A DNA stretch of 7,819 nt from an uncultured Collinsella sp. (lineage in GTDB: Bacteria; Actinomycetota; Coriobacteriia; Coriobacteriales; Coriobacteriaceae), in NCBI GenBank assembly GCA_902462065.1, contig CABQAK010000063.1:1-7819 (forward strand), written 5' to 3'. The position numbers and the translations under genes were made by a program. The notes below the pieces were generated by a model, which had not been told where the DNA came from, ran no database searches, and was given only the letters and a program-made list of their open reading frames with translations. Shown piece after piece: positions 1-6,428 of this stretch (positions are counted from its first letter, which is position 1; each line of letters begins with the position of its first letter).

Positions 1-1223
1 TGGAACAGAGCAGCCACCGTAATGGGGATATAACTGAACATAAAGATCGGGAAGGTAAACAGGTTAGTCACCAGACGCCACTTTTGCGCGCAGTGAATGT
101 GCTTGTACTCAAAGATAGTCGTGAGCAGCGCCAGGATAAAGAAGGTCTGATACATCATGGCGAAGGTCATAATGAGCGAAGCGGCGCACGCCTGCATCTC
201 GACTTCGGTAGCCAAGAAACCATGCGAAAGGCCACCCACAATCAAGAACGTCGCATTAGCGAGCATCGAGATCAGCGATAGCAGCATACCCGGGGCGATC
301 GTCATGAACATGTCGTAGGCGGCAAATCGATGATAGCGGAACGTCGACTTGACCAGATGTTTGCCGTAGGTAAAGAACACCTGGTAAAAGCCCTTGGTCC
401 AGCGCATACGCTGCTTCCAGGACGCCTTAAACGTCACGGGTTGCTCGTCAAAGAACTCCGCAGGCGCATAACCGATGCGAATGCCGTGAATGGCGCAGAA
501 CGTGGTGAACTGAATATCCTCGGTCAGCGTATGGAACTGCCAACCGTGCATGCCCTCGATAACGCTGGCGGAGATGAGGTAGCCCGAACCAGAGACAGCG
601 CAAGAAGTCTTGCAGATGTTGCGCGCGTTATTGAGAAAGCGCGCCTCGCGCAGGTACCAAGTAGCATTAGCTGCCGAGATCCACGAGCTGCCAAAATTCT
701 TGGAGTTACGATAGCTCGTGACCACATGGAAGCCCTGGTCAAAGGCATCGTTCATCTTGGAGACGTAATCGCGGGAGATGACGTTATCGGCATCGAAGAT
801 AAAGTAGCCCTCAAACGTGTCGGGATACTCGTTGAGAATGCGATCGAAACCAAAGTCCATGACCCAGCTCTTGCCCTTTCGGGCCAGGTCATTGCGCTCG
901 TAAACAATGGCACCGGCCTCGCGTGCGAGCTGCGCGGTGTTGTCGGTGCAGGCGTCGGCAACGACAAAGACCTCGATAAGCTCGGACGGATAGTCCTGGT
1001 CCTTGATGGAGCGTACGAGATTGGCAATTACGGCTTCCTCGTTATGCGCAGCAATGAAGAAGGCATAGCGGTGAAGTTTTTTGGCCTTGGGAGGCGCGAC
1101 CTCGCCACGAAGAGCGCCAATGACAAAGAAGACCACCTGGTACAGAAAGCAGACCGTGAGCAGCGTGACAACAATCTGGTTGAAGATCACGATGGGTGTG
1201 TTGGTTTGTAAAAAGGCGAGCAT
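1..1223 (-). CDS. Membrane-bound family 2 glycosyltransferase (3' end outside window)
   Basis: Translating the minus strand from the ATG at 1221-1223 gives 407 open codons running off the left edge, so the C-terminus is missing. The start has an SD GGGAG five bases upstream. Residues about 11-38 form a hydrophobic helix. A GT-A domain follows: FFIAAHNEE (54-62), FDADN (143-147, the metal/nucleotide-sugar DxD-type site), TED (234-236, catalytic base region) and QRMRW (271-275, the QxxRW motif of processive GT2 enzymes). Three further membrane helices lie at about 305-330, 345-370 and 386-406. This order matches BcsA/HAS-like or NAG-transferase-like GT2 proteins that transfer sugars from nucleotide donors at the cytoplasmic face of the membrane. 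The sugar and product (capsule, wall polymer or glycolipid) cannot be read from sequence. It lies 82 bases downstream of the pseudouridine synthase gene with no clear terminator between, so read-through is possible. Family call is firm; substrate unknown. Confidence 0.9.
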   Translation of the reverse strand, partial: MLAFLQTNTPIVIFNQIVVTLLTVCFLYQVVFFVIGALRGEVAPPKAKKLHRYAFFIAAHNEEAVIANLVRSIKDQDYPSELIEVFVVADACTDNTAQLAREAGAIVYERNDLARKGKSWVMDFGFDRILNEYPDTFEGYFIFDADNVISRDYVSKMNDAFDQGFHVVTSYRNSKNFGSSWISAANATWYLREARFLNNARNICKTSCAVSGSGYLISASVIEGMHGWQFHTLTEDIQFTTFCAIHGIRIGYAPAEFFDEQPVTFKASWKQRMRWTKGFYQVFFTYGKHLVKSTFRYHRFAAYDMFMTIAPGMLLSLISMLANATFLIVGGLSHGFLATEVEMQACAASLIMTFAMMYQTFFILALLTTIFEYKHIHCAQKWRLVTNLFTFPIFMFSYIPITVAALF

Positions 1224-1256
1224 GCAGGCTCCCGAGAACGCGTTACGTAAACAACC

Positions 1257-1287
1257 GTATATCTTACCGCAGGCTTACCGAGTTCAA
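1257..1287 (-). promoter_or_regulatory. Weak candidate promoter for the glycosyltransferase gene
   Basis: On the minus strand, TTGAAC (1287-1282) could be a -35 box. It is followed after 15 bases by TAAGAT (1266-1261) or after 19 bases by TATACG (1262-1257). Neither spacing is ideal. The remainder of the 82-base gap (1224-1305) shows only the SD and a small CCTA/TAGG inverted repeat overlapping the upstream stop codon. Read-through from the upstream gene is an equal alternative. Confidence 0.25.
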
Positions 1288-1305
1288 GAAACCACCTAAT
1301 ACTGG

Positions 1306-2319
1306 CTAGGCTTCGAGCAGACCGAGCTGCGGAACGATTTCGTCGCCGGCAGCGGTGCGGCCAAGCGAGCGCGGGGCCAGGTCGTCAAAAACCGCGGCGA
1401 GATCCCACGGTAGCTCGTCGCGGCACTCAATGCGCTCCCCCGTCACGGGATGGTCGAATGCAACACGCCAGGAATGAAGGAATTGCCTGGTCAGACCCTG
1501 ATCGGCGCGTGCATCGCACTTGCCGTAGAGCGGATCGCCCACGCAGGCGTGGTTAATATGGCGCATATGCACGCGAATCTGATGTGTGCGGCCCGTAAAC
1601 AGGTGGCACTCGACGAGCGTATAGCCGTCGTCAAAACGCGTGGAATCGAAGCGCTCGAGGACCTTAAAGGTCGTAATGGCCTGGCGCGCGAAAGGATCGT
1701 CCGAAACCGCCATCTTGACACGGTCACGCGTAGAACGGGCAATGCCGGTGTTAATGGTGCCCTCATCCATAGCGATATGTCCGTGAACGAGCGTGATATA
1801 GCGACGATCGAGCGTGCGCGTGCGAATGAGATTTTGGAGCGCGCGCTGCGTGTCGTCGTCTTTTGCCGCAAGCATGAGGCCCGAGGTATCGCGATCTAAA
1901 CGATGCACGATGCCGGGGCGGTCCTCACCCTGCACGGTACCCAGATGGTCAATGCCGCAGTGGTAGACCAGAGCGTTCGCAAGCGTGCCGCTCTCGTGGC
2001 CATGGGCGGGATGGCACACCAGGCCGCGCTGCTTGGAGAGCACGATGAGGTAGTCGTCCTCGTAACGGATATCGAGGGGGATGGCCTCGGGAATCACATC
2101 AGTGGGATCATGCGGCTCGGGCAGGTCGACCGAGATGCGGTCACCGGAGCGCACAGCATATTTTTTTGATAGGCAGGTCTCGCCGTTCACGATTACGGCG
2201 CCGCCCTCGATCAGATGCGCGCAGGCAGAGCGCGTGGGGCAGCCGTCGTTGGCACCCAGAAAGGCGTCGAGACGCTGGCCAGAGCAATCGTCGGCAACAA
2301 GAATATGGATGTCGGCCAT
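1306..2319 (-). CDS. RluA-family 23S rRNA/tRNA pseudouridine synthase
   Basis: The 337-residue product isomerises uridine to pseudouridine in structured RNA, in the cytoplasm. An N-terminal S4 RNA-binding domain spans about residues 14-75 (GQRLDAFL near 14-21; HLIEGGAVIVNG near 35-46). The RluA catalytic domain follows, with the signature HRLDRDTSG at 139-147, in which D142 is the expected catalytic aspartate, then GRTHQIRVH (243-251) and GDPLYG (261-266). The S4 plus catalytic layout matches RluC/RluD-type enzymes, and RluD-like (helix 69 of 23S rRNA) is the common call for an lspA partner, but the target uridines cannot be assigned from sequence. The last 20 or so residues look like a non-conserved tail. 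The ATG overlaps the lspA stop in a TAATG junction, with AAAGGA upstream inside the end of lspA, so translation is probably coupled to lspA. Confidence 0.95.
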   Translation of the reverse strand: MADIHILVADDCSGQRLDAFLGANDGCPTRSACAHLIEGGAVIVNGETCLSKKYAVRSGDRISVDLPEPHDPTDVIPEAIPLDIRYEDDYLIVLSKQRGLVCHPAHGHESGTLANALVYHCGIDHLGTVQGEDRPGIVHRLDRDTSGLMLAAKDDDTQRALQNLIRTRTLDRRYITLVHGHIAMDEGTINTGIARSTRDRVKMAVSDDPFARQAITTFKVLERFDSTRFDDGYTLVECHLFTGRTHQIRVHMRHINHACVGDPLYGKCDARADQGLTRQFLHSWRVAFDHPVTGERIECRDELPWDLAAVFDDLAPRSLGRTAAGDEIVPQLGLLEA

Positions 2320-2918
2320 TAACGCTCATTCCTTTCGCGAATCTTGCGGGCACGCTCCCCACGCTGCTTGGCTTTGCGCTTGGCGCGGGCCTCATCACGG
2401 GCATTGAGCTCGGCAGTCGCATCGACTTCGCGGGCCGCAGGGCTCAAGAACATGTAGCCGATGAGGGCAAGCACAACGCCTACGGTGATGCCGATATCGG
2501 CCACGTTAAAGACGGGAAAGTCGATGAAGGTGGTGGCAATAAAATCGGTCACAAAGCCAAAAGCCAGGCGATCGATCGCGTTGCCAATGGCGCCACCCAC
2601 GACCATAGCCATGCCCACAACCTCCAAGCGAGCAAGCTGGGGCGTGCGAAGCAAGTACACGGCAATGGCGACAATGACCGCAAGCGCCAGCAAAGCGAAC
2701 GCAACGCCATGCCCCTCGCCCATGCTAAAGGCAGCACCGATATTACGGACAAACATAAAGTCAATGACACCGGGGATGACGGTCACATGCAAAGCGTCGC
2801 CCACGGCACGAACCGCAAGCTTGGTCAGCTGGTCAAGAAGCAGCACAACCAGCGCCACCCCACCAGCAACACCCAACCGCCAACGCAAAGGCGGCGTCAT
2901 ACCCCCAGCACGACCCAA
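2319..2918 (-). CDS. lspA: Lipoprotein signal peptidase (signal peptidase II)
   Basis: An integral membrane aspartyl protease that cleaves the signal peptide from lipid-modified prolipoproteins at the outer face of the cytoplasmic membrane. The product is 199 residues from a TTG start. Family motifs are all present: LDQLTK (28-33), VRNIGAAFS (57-65), GGAIGNAIDR (108-117, catalytic D116) and FNVADIGITVG (137-147, catalytic D141). Hydrophobic segments lie at about 16-36, 72-90, 98-115 and 140-160, giving the usual four-helix fold. It is longer than the usual 150-170 residues because of a strongly charged, Lys/Arg-rich cytoplasmic tail from about residue 162 to the end. The TTG at 2918 was chosen because AGGGG lies six bases upstream. 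The ATG at 2900 has its G-run only one base away. It forms a unit with the downstream pseudouridine synthase and is separated from ileS by a terminator. Confidence 0.95.
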   Translation of the reverse strand: MGRAGGMTPPLRWRLGVAGGVALVVLLLDQLTKLAVRAVGDALHVTVIPGVIDFMFVRNIGAAFSMGEGHGVAFALLALAVIVAIAVYLLRTPQLARLEVVGMAMVVGGAIGNAIDRLAFGFVTDFIATTFIDFPVFNVADIGITVGVVLALIGYMFLSPAAREVDATAELNARDEARAKRKAKQRGERARKIRERNER

Positions 2919-2929
2919 ATCAATCCCCT
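2919..2929 (-). promoter_or_regulatory. Ribosome binding site deciding the TTG start of lspA
   Basis: On the minus strand AGGGG (2929-2925) is followed by the six-base spacer ATTGAT and then TTG at 2918. The first in-frame ATG (2900) has no correctly spaced SD, so the TTG start is preferred. This rests on spacing alone. Confidence 0.55.
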
Positions 2930-2970
2930 ACCCTCAAGAACATCGAATTCCGTTTAACGCAATTAACCAT

Positions 2971-2976
2971 CTTATA
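2971..2976 (-). promoter_or_regulatory. Candidate -10 box for lspA-rluA transcription
   Basis: TATAAG on the minus strand matches the -10 consensus at five of six bases, about 50 bases upstream of the lspA start and downstream of the ileS terminator, where a new promoter is expected. No good -35 box is seen 16-18 bases upstream, so the assignment is weak. Confidence 0.35.
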
Positions 2977-3030
2977 TTGCCACACGCAGAGCGCACGACA
3001 TATTCGCTAACGCCAGATAAATAACCAGCA

Positions 3031-3071
3031 TAAAAAGAAAGCGGCATTCCGAAAAACAGAATGCCGCTTTT
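3031..3071 (-). terminator. Intrinsic terminator after ileS
   Basis: A perfect 12-bp stem (3038-3049 with 3059-3070) with a 9-base loop has the core GCGGCATTC/GAATGCCGC. Read on the minus strand it ends in TTTCTTTTT, typical of an intrinsic terminator about 70 bases past the ileS stop. The plus-strand side has only TTTT, so it would work poorly in that direction. It separates ileS from lspA. Confidence 0.88.
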
Positions 3072-3140
3072 ATTCAGCGGAGCAAATGGGCCGAAGGCGT
3101 CCAAATTCTCCCAATAACTAAAATGCCGAGTTACTGTGCC

Positions 3141-5942
3141 TTAAAGGGCATTCGCGCAGCGCTTGCAGATATGCGCGTGGCCGTTGTACTCGCCGACGGT
3201 GGTGCGGTAGTTCCAGCAACGGTCGCAGCACTCGCCCTCGGCTGCCTCGATGGCAACGGAGAGTTCCTCGCCCTGAGTCAGCTCAACATCGGAAACGATG
3301 TAGAACTCGGCCAGGTCGACGGCCTTATCACCGGTCAGCAGCGCGTACATCTCGGCGGGAACGACCGCCTTGACGCGGACCTGCTGGCTCTTGGTGAAGG
3401 TACCGGCGGAGCGGGCATCCTCAAGGGCCTTGGTCACGGCGCTACGGAGCTCGAGTGAAGCCTCGAGCACGCCCTCAAACTCATTGGCCTCGTCGAACGT
3501 GATGGGCGACTTGTACCAATCGAGCAGCGCGGCATACTTCTGGTGATCGACGCAGCCGGCGGGCGCATAGGCCATGGCCTCGTCAACCGTGTAGGACAGG
3601 ATCGGCTGAAGGTCGCGCATGAGCATCGAGAAGAGCTCGGCCAGCACGGTCTGGGCGCTGCGGCGCTCGAGCGAGCCGGGCTTCTCACAGTACAGACGGT
3701 CCTTCAGGGCGTCGAGATACACGTTGGAGAGCTCGGTAACCACGAAGTCGTAGAGCGCACGGTAAGCGCGCGGGAACTCGTAGCAAGAGTAAGCGTCGTC
3801 GACCTCGGCCTGGACCTGGGTCAGACGGGCAACCATGAGCTTGTCGAGCGGCAACAGGTCGGCAAAGGCGACGCCGTCGGTCTCGGGCTCAAACTGGCCC
3901 TCGAGCTCGGAGAGCAGGAAGCGCAGCGTGTTGCGGAAACGACGGTAGGCATCGGACGTACGAGCGAGGATCTCGTGGTCGATGGAAACGTCGGAGCTGG
4001 TATCGACAGATGCAACCCACAGACGGATGATGTCGGCACCCATCTCGTCACAGACCTTGTTGGGGTCGATGACGTTACCGAGCGACTTGGACATCTTGCG
4101 GCCCTGGCCGTCGAGCGTGAAGCCCTGCGAGACGACCGCCTTATACGGAGCGTGGCCGTTGGCGCCCACCGAGGTGAGCAGCGAGCTCTGGAACCAACCG
4201 CGGTGCTGGTCGGAGCCCTCGAGATACACGTCCGCCGGATACTCCAGCTCGGGGCGATACTCGCAGACGGCCTTCCAGGAGACGCCGGAGTCCCACCACA
4301 CGTCGAGGATGTCCTTATCGGCCTTGAGGTGATGGCCGCCGCACTTGGGGCAGACGCAGGCCTCGCCCAGGTAGCTCTCGGGAGCGTCGGTGAACCAGGC
4401 GTCGGAGCCCTTCTCGTGGAAGAGCTTGATGACGGCGTCGAGAGTAGCGTCGTTCATGACCTTCTCGCCGCAGTCGGCGCAGGTGTAGCTGGGGATAGGC
4501 ACGCCCCAGTTGCGCTGACGGCTGATGCACCAGTCGGGACGCTGCTCGACCATGGCGCCAATGCGGTTAGCCGCGTGGGCCGGATACCACTTGACGTTCT
4601 CGCGGACCTCTTTGCCAGCCTGCTCGCGCAAACCGGTCTTGTCCATCGAGACAAACCACTGGTCGGTAGCACGGAAGAGCACCGGATGCTTGCAGCGCCA
4701 GCAGTGCGGATAGCTGTGCGTGATCTTCTTCTCGAGGACCAGGGTGCCACGCTCGCGCAGGAACTCGATGATGTGCGGGTTGGCCTCATCGGTGTCCATA
4801 CCGCTGAAGGGGCCACCGGTACCAAACTCCTCGCCGGTGTAGAACTTGCCGTCGTCATCGACCGGCATGCAGATGTCGGTAATGCCCTCCTTGAGGCAGG
4901 CAAAGTAGTCGTCGACGCCGTGGCCGGGCGAGTTGTGGACGATACCGGTACCGTCATCGACACCGACGTAATCGGCCAGCAGCGCCACGCCCTCAACACC
5001 GTCAAAGATAGGCTGCTTGTAGTGGATGTGGTGGAAGGTCTCGGCGGGAACCACATAGGGCTTACCGTCGACCATAACCGGGGTGTACTCCCAACCAAAC
5101 TCCTCGCAGCACTTGGGAGCCAGGTCCTCGAGCATGACCTCGGCACGACCATCGTGCTCAACGGCGACGTAGGCGGCGCCGGGCTTAAGGGAAACAGCCT
5201 GGTCGGAGGGGATGGTCCACGGCGTGGTCGTCCAGATGATAAAGTCAACCGGGCCGTCGAAGTTCTCGAGGCCGGCGGGCTTGGAGGTCATCTCAAAGCG
5301 AACGAAGATAGAGGGGCTCGTCTCGTCGGAGTACTCGATCTCGGCCTCGGCCAGCGCGGTGTGGCAGTGCTTGCACCAATGAACCGGCTTGTGGCCACGA
5401 TAGATCATGCCCTTATCGAACATGGCCTTAAAGACCTCGATGTCGGCGGCGTCATGCTGGTGATAGAGCGTCAGGTAGGGGTTGTCCCAATCGCCGAGCA
5501 CGCCCAGACGACGGAAGCCGGCCTTCTGCAGCTCGATGTTCTCGACAGCGAACTCGTTGCAGAGCTCGCGGATCTTAGCCGTGGGGGTCTGGTTGAACTT
5601 CTCGGTGCCGAGCTTCTCCTCGACCTTATGCTCAATCGGCTGACCGTGGCAGTCCCAACCGGGGACATAGGGAACCTCATAGCCCTGCATCATCCAGTAA
5701 CGGTTAATCATGTCCTTGGAGATCTTGTTCATGGCATGGCCGATGTGGATCGGACCGTTGGCGTACGGAGGGCCGTCGTGCAGCACGAACTTCTTGTGAC
5801 CCTCGTTCTTCTTCAGAACCTGCTCGTAGACCTTGTTGTCCTGCCAGTCCTTGAGTCGCTTGGGCTCGGACTTGGAAAGACCGGCACGCATGGGAAAACC
5901 GGTCTTGGGCAGATTCATCGTCTGCTTGTACTCGTTTGCCAC
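3141..5942 (-). CDS. ileS: Isoleucyl-tRNA synthetase
   Basis: A class I aminoacyl-tRNA synthetase that charges tRNA-Ile in the cytoplasm and hydrolyses misactivated valine. From the GTG at 5942 the product is 933 residues, normal for bacterial IleS. In this numbering HIGH lies at 66-69, GWDCHGQPIE at 95-104, the CP1 editing domain from about 205 to 365 (WTTTPWTIP near 237-245; GHGVDDY near 340-346, including the editing aspartate), QRNWGVPIP at 476-484, KMSKS at 616-620, and the anticodon-binding helical domain from about 665. A C-terminal zinc ribbon carries CDRC (906-909) and CKRC (926-929). Two further Cys pairs (CADC, CPKC, about 488-534) probably form another zinc site in the connecting region. 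Layout and zinc ribbon fit the ordinary bacterial type. GTG is preferred because AAAGGGG lies just upstream. An in-frame ATG at 6047 lies inside the leader RNA, and the ATG at 5918 lacks an SD. Expression is controlled by the upstream T-box. Confidence 0.98.
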   Translation of the reverse strand: MANEYKQTMNLPKTGFPMRAGLSKSEPKRLKDWQDNKVYEQVLKKNEGHKKFVLHDGPPYANGPIHIGHAMNKISKDMINRYWMMQGYEVPYVPGWDCHGQPIEHKVEEKLGTEKFNQTPTAKIRELCNEFAVENIELQKAGFRRLGVLGDWDNPYLTLYHQHDAADIEVFKAMFDKGMIYRGHKPVHWCKHCHTALAEAEIEYSDETSPSIFVRFEMTSKPAGLENFDGPVDFIIWTTTPWTIPSDQAVSLKPGAAYVAVEHDGRAEVMLEDLAPKCCEEFGWEYTPVMVDGKPYVVPAETFHHIHYKQPIFDGVEGVALLADYVGVDDGTGIVHNSPGHGVDDYFACLKEGITDICMPVDDDGKFYTGEEFGTGGPFSGMDTDEANPHIIEFLRERGTLVLEKKITHSYPHCWRCKHPVLFRATDQWFVSMDKTGLREQAGKEVRENVKWYPAHAANRIGAMVEQRPDWCISRQRNWGVPIPSYTCADCGEKVMNDATLDAVIKLFHEKGSDAWFTDAPESYLGEACVCPKCGGHHLKADKDILDVWWDSGVSWKAVCEYRPELEYPADVYLEGSDQHRGWFQSSLLTSVGANGHAPYKAVVSQGFTLDGQGRKMSKSLGNVIDPNKVCDEMGADIIRLWVASVDTSSDVSIDHEILARTSDAYRRFRNTLRFLLSELEGQFEPETDGVAFADLLPLDKLMVARLTQVQAEVDDAYSCYEFPRAYRALYDFVVTELSNVYLDALKDRLYCEKPGSLERRSAQTVLAELFSMLMRDLQPILSYTVDEAMAYAPAGCVDHQKYAALLDWYKSPITFDEANEFEGVLEASLELRSAVTKALEDARSAGTFTKSQQVRVKAVVPAEMYALLTGDKAVDLAEFYIVSDVELTQGEELSVAIEAAEGECCDRCWNYRTTVGEYNGHAHICKRCANAL

Positions 5943-5985
5943 GGTACCCCTTTCATGTCGTGGGCGCGCACGCCCGTTGGGCACC
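5943..5985 (-). promoter_or_regulatory. ileS SD site with a possible SD-sequestering stem
   Basis: The SD AAAGGGG (5953-5947) precedes the GTG start by four bases. On the minus-strand RNA, GGUGCCC directly after the terminator U-run (5985-5979) can pair over 7 bp, with one G-U pair, with GGGUACC (5949-5943), which covers most of the SD. Between them a GGGCG/CGCCC hairpin (5962-5966 with 5971-5975) shortens the loop. The SD is certain enough to fix the start. Regulatory pairing is inferred. Confidence 0.5.
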
Positions 5986-6023
5986 AAAAAAGCGCCCGTC
6001 CCTGCAAGCTGGGACGAAGCGCC
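5986..6023 (-). terminator. T-box attenuator terminator upstream of ileS
   Basis: On the minus strand CGTCCC (6016-6011) pairs with GGGACG (6002-5997) around an 8-base loop. After a wobble pair and a bulged base, GCGC (6022-6019) pairs with GCGC (5995-5992), followed directly by six T (5991-5986). The left arm reuses bases needed by the antiterminator (6006-6019), so the two folds exclude each other, as expected for transcription attenuation. Confidence 0.85.
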
Positions 6024-6286
6024 ACAAAACGGGCTGTACGCCCACAAAAGCTCTTCGCTTAACCACCCAGCTTAGATGCCCTCGCCCGCGTAATCGCGCG
6101 CTCGCATCCGTTACTCGGCTGGCCTGTATCGACGACCATCTCGGCGATATCTACTAAGACGTGCCTATGCGGCACGTCCGTTGGGACCGCAGCTCCGGGG
6201 TGATTTTCATCGGTCGCATGCACGGGATCTCAGCGCTCCCCGCTCTCTGTAGCATGCGGACGGCCGACTACTCGTCCCCATCAACG
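5986..6286 (-). promoter_or_regulatory. T-box riboswitch leader of ileS, Ile (ATC) specifier
   Basis: This minus-strand leader senses uncharged tRNA-Ile and lets transcription continue into ileS. Stem I starts with CGTT-bulge-GGGAC (6286-6274), closed by GTCCC-AACG (6187-6179). It carries the AGTA motif, an upper stem CGCATGC/GCATGCG, an AGAGAG bulge region and a distal loop with GCTGAGA. The specifier region reads GAAAATCACCCC, with ATC (6204-6202) as the Ile codon followed by a purine. Next come a perfect hairpin GACGTGCC/GGCACGTC (6178-6158), a TATCG/CGATA stem (6149-6127) whose loop can pair with GGCCA (6124-6120) as a stem IIA/B pseudoknot, and stem III (GATGC 6108-6104 with GCATC 6079-6075). 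The antiterminator pairs AAGCTGGG (6073-6066) with CCCAGCTT (6013-6006) and GCGAAG (6058-6053) with CTTCGT (6019-6014), flanking the tRNA-end-binding bulge TGGTTAA (6065-6059). UGGU fits the 3' end ACCA of tRNA-Ile. The AA of the bulge departs from the family consensus. Confidence 0.92.
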
Positions 6287-6298
6287 CTTATGCGGAGT

Positions 6299-6327
6299 AT
6301 GCTAGCACGTTCCGCGCCGGCGAAAAA
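6299..6327 (-). promoter_or_regulatory. Candidate promoter of the T-box leader and ileS
   Basis: On the minus strand an extended -10 element TGC-TAGCAT (TAGCAT at 6304-6299) lies 17 bases from a poor -35 box TTTTTC (6327-6322). It predicts a start near 6292, just before stem I of the T-box, which is where one is expected. The position supports it more than the box quality. Confidence 0.4.
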
Positions 6328-6348
6328 CCCTCAACACTGGTTTTATAC

Positions 6349-6415
6349 GTTCGAAATTTCTCGCGGCTGTGGACCTTCTCTTGGAGCAAAATACCTGAAA
6401 GCACTTTATCGAACG
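6349..6415. repeat. Inverted repeat CGTTCGA / TCGAACG in the divergent promoter region
   Basis: CGTTCGA (6349-6355) and its exact complement TCGAACG (6409-6415) lie 53 bases apart, between the ileS promoter and the dehydrogenase start. The right copy directly precedes the dehydrogenase SD. They could be operator half-sites or the arms of a leader hairpin, or could be chance. No convincing plus-strand promoter for the dehydrogenase is visible in this region. TTGGAG (6381-6386) with TTTATC (6405-6410) is the best but poor candidate. Confidence 0.3.
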
Positions 6416-6428
6416 AAAGAAGGTTGCT

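Noticed and set aside
330..1211. A 293-codon plus-strand frame
   Set aside because: It is antisense to the glycosyltransferase, whose minus-strand frame shows ordered GT2 motifs and membrane helices and is open to the window edge.
2166..3024. Overlapping plus-strand frames opposite lspA and the lspA upstream region
   Set aside because: Low-complexity basic products without domains. The minus strand carries LspA with both catalytic aspartates.
5943..6047. N-terminal extension of ileS from an in-frame ATG at 6047
   Set aside because: It would translate through the T-box antiterminator and terminator, lacks an SD, and adds residues not found in IleS proteins. The GTG at 5942 has a good SD and gives the normal length.
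3543..6062. An 839-codon open frame on the plus strand opposite ileS
   Set aside because: The minus strand encodes IleS with all its motifs. The plus-strand product has no recognisable domain, is very rich in Val, Gly and Leu, and is the expected shadow of a GC-rich gene.
6158..6178. Perfect GACGTGCC/GGCACGTC hairpin as a stand-alone terminator or operator
   Set aside because: No T-run on either strand, and it fits as an internal stem of the T-box leader between stem I and stem III.
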